From: Acetofilamentum sp.
Lineage (GTDB): Bacteria > Bacteroidota > Bacteroidia > Bacteroidales > DTU049
Reading direction: 5' to 3'
DNA: 5,499 bases
Assembly (NCBI GenBank): GCA_020720525.1
Contig: DYON01000182.1
Coordinates: forward strand, 1 to 5,499
The stretch's first letter is position 1. Each line of letters begins with the position of its first letter. The translations under genes were made by a program, and so were the position numbers. Below are positions 4,642 through 5,499 of this stretch, piece by piece. The notes under the pieces are model-generated. The model did no database searches, was not told the origin of the DNA, and worked only from the letters and a program-made list of their open reading frames with translations.

Positions 4642-5499
4642 ATGAAAAAGGGACTAATTCTTTTAGCGGTTATTCTTATATCCGCTTGTTTCACCAACAA
4701 CATTGCGCAAAATGTTGGTATTGGGTCCAACTTGTTTACTCCCAATTACTTGTTGCATATACATCAAACTGCAGCCAGTGGAACTTTGTTTCAGACTAGC
4801 AATACCACAACTGGGTCGTTAACAACCGATGGCTTTCAAATGTCGTTCGATGGTTCTAGCAACTTTTTGATGTACAATCGCGAACCAGCGGCAATTGCTT
4901 TTTCGACAAATACAACAGAAAAATTTCGCATTTCGTCCGACTCTGGTATCATGCTGATGAACCCAGTTGATTATGTTTATACCAATTACAGCAGTACTTT
5001 GGGTGTAAGTGGTTATGGTTTCCGCACATGGAACGGCCGTATGCAGTACAAGCATAAAGGTGGCAATTGGGCCGAGTTCCCAACCATGCCTGCAATTCCT
5101 GGAAATGTGGAATGGTGGATTCGCCCTCCCGCTGCTTTGTATATTCGACCAATATCGAACGATTATATTCGTGTATGGGATAATGGTCAAACCTATGGCA
5201 TTTCTTACGATGGCGGAGGAAATTTAATTGGAGGATATTTTCGGGTTACAAATACCACAGCTGGAGCGGCTGCTGTTCAGGGTTTTAGCGATGTAACTGG
5301 AAACCAAACTTATGGATATTTAGGTTATAACGACAATATTACAGTGGGTGCTTCAACAATTGGAGGTGCTGCTGTCCACGGACGTGTTGACGATTCAGTT
5401 CGTACAGCTGTTTATGGCCGAACTTCCGGAGTTGCTAATGTAGCTGCAATGCTTGGATATTCAAGTGTGTGGATTGCTTCGTACAACTGGACCGATAAT
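4642..5499 (+). CDS. Tail-fibre-like Gly-rich surface protein (3' end outside window)
   Basis: The frame stays open for 286 codons to the window end, so the C-terminus is missing. The N-terminal signal MKKGLILLAVILISAC can be read two ways: a lipobox ISAC with Cys16, or ordinary cleavage after NIA before Gln23. The mature start NVGIGSN is the VGIG motif that opens many Bacteroidota tail-fibre-like surface proteins. Residues about 60-105 (TTDGFQMSFDGSSNFLMYNR, then FSTNTTEKFRI) match the phage tail-fibre-type segment common in these proteins. From about residue 196 the chain is Gly/Ala-rich, with YGYLGY, AAVHG and AVYGRTSG turns at roughly 15-25-residue intervals, suggesting a repetitive beta fold. 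It follows the T9SS cargo gene by 22 nt and is likely co-transcribed. Whether it carries its own sorting domain or an S74-type chaperone domain cannot be seen. It is probably a surface fibre or adhesin; no prophage genes are nearby. Confidence 0.78.
   Translation, partial: MKKGLILLAVILISACFTNNIAQNVGIGSNLFTPNYLLHIHQTAASGTLFQTSNTTTGSLTTDGFQMSFDGSSNFLMYNREPAAIAFSTNTTEKFRISSDSGIMLMNPVDYVYTNYSSTLGVSGYGFRTWNGRMQYKHKGGNWAEFPTMPAIPGNVEWWIRPPAALYIRPISNDYIRVWDNGQTYGISYDGGGNLIGGYFRVTNTTAGAAAVQGFSDVTGNQTYGYLGYNDNITVGASTIGGAAVHGRVDDSVRTAVYGRTSGVANVAAMLGYSSVWIASYNWTDN

Noticed and set aside
4819..5190. 123-codon open frame on the minus strand
   Set aside because: It lies wholly inside the tail-fibre-like gene, is rich in Cys, His and Trp in no recognisable pattern, has no export signal or promoter, and runs against every supported gene.
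4642..5499. Prophage tail fibre gene
   Set aside because: The protein has a bacterial signal peptide and sits beside a T9SS cargo gene; no other phage gene is present. Tail-fibre-like domains are common in exported Bacteroidota proteins.

Overview
The window reads as chromosomal DNA of a member of the Bacteroidota. The grounds are AT-rich spacers, starts without clear Shine-Dalgarno sequences, a near-perfect Bacteroidota promoter (TTTG, 18 bp, TATCTTTG) at 2669-2698, a C-terminal type IX secretion (T9SS) sorting domain, a DUF2807 'head GIN' protein, and signal peptides that mostly leave Gln at the mature N-terminus. All supported genes lie on the + strand, and all six products carry an export signal. 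I see no tRNA, rRNA, CRISPR array, transposase or phage integrase.

Layout. Positions 1-389 are non-coding and packed with palindromic repeats of the GTCATTCCGAA / GTCATCCTGAA type. Two of them (45-97 and 156-206) are nested double palindromes, and their hairpin stems differ by compensatory base-pair changes. Positions 390-670 are a spacer with no gene. Positions 671-2532 hold a tight three-gene cluster with gaps of 9 and 5 nt: a DUF2807 lipoprotein-like protein and two small outer-membrane beta-barrel-like proteins. A probable intrinsic terminator follows at 2599-2633. Next comes a small secreted orphan gene (2723-3031) with its own strong promoter, then a 304-bp AT-rich spacer containing two overlapping, mutually exclusive inverted repeats (3243-3267).

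The last unit pairs a 427-residue protein carrying a T9SS type A sorting domain (3336-4619) with a tail-fibre-like, Gly-rich surface protein (4642 to beyond the window end). They are 22 nt apart and probably co-transcribed.

How the parts fit: this is a cell-envelope and surface region. The first operon probably supplies periplasmic and outer-membrane proteins of unknown physiological role. The second unit probably supplies surface-displayed or secreted proteins. No enzyme or defence system is recognisable, and I do not claim a new system. The most unusual signals are the covarying palindromes at the left end and the overlapping palindromes upstream of the T9SS cargo gene.
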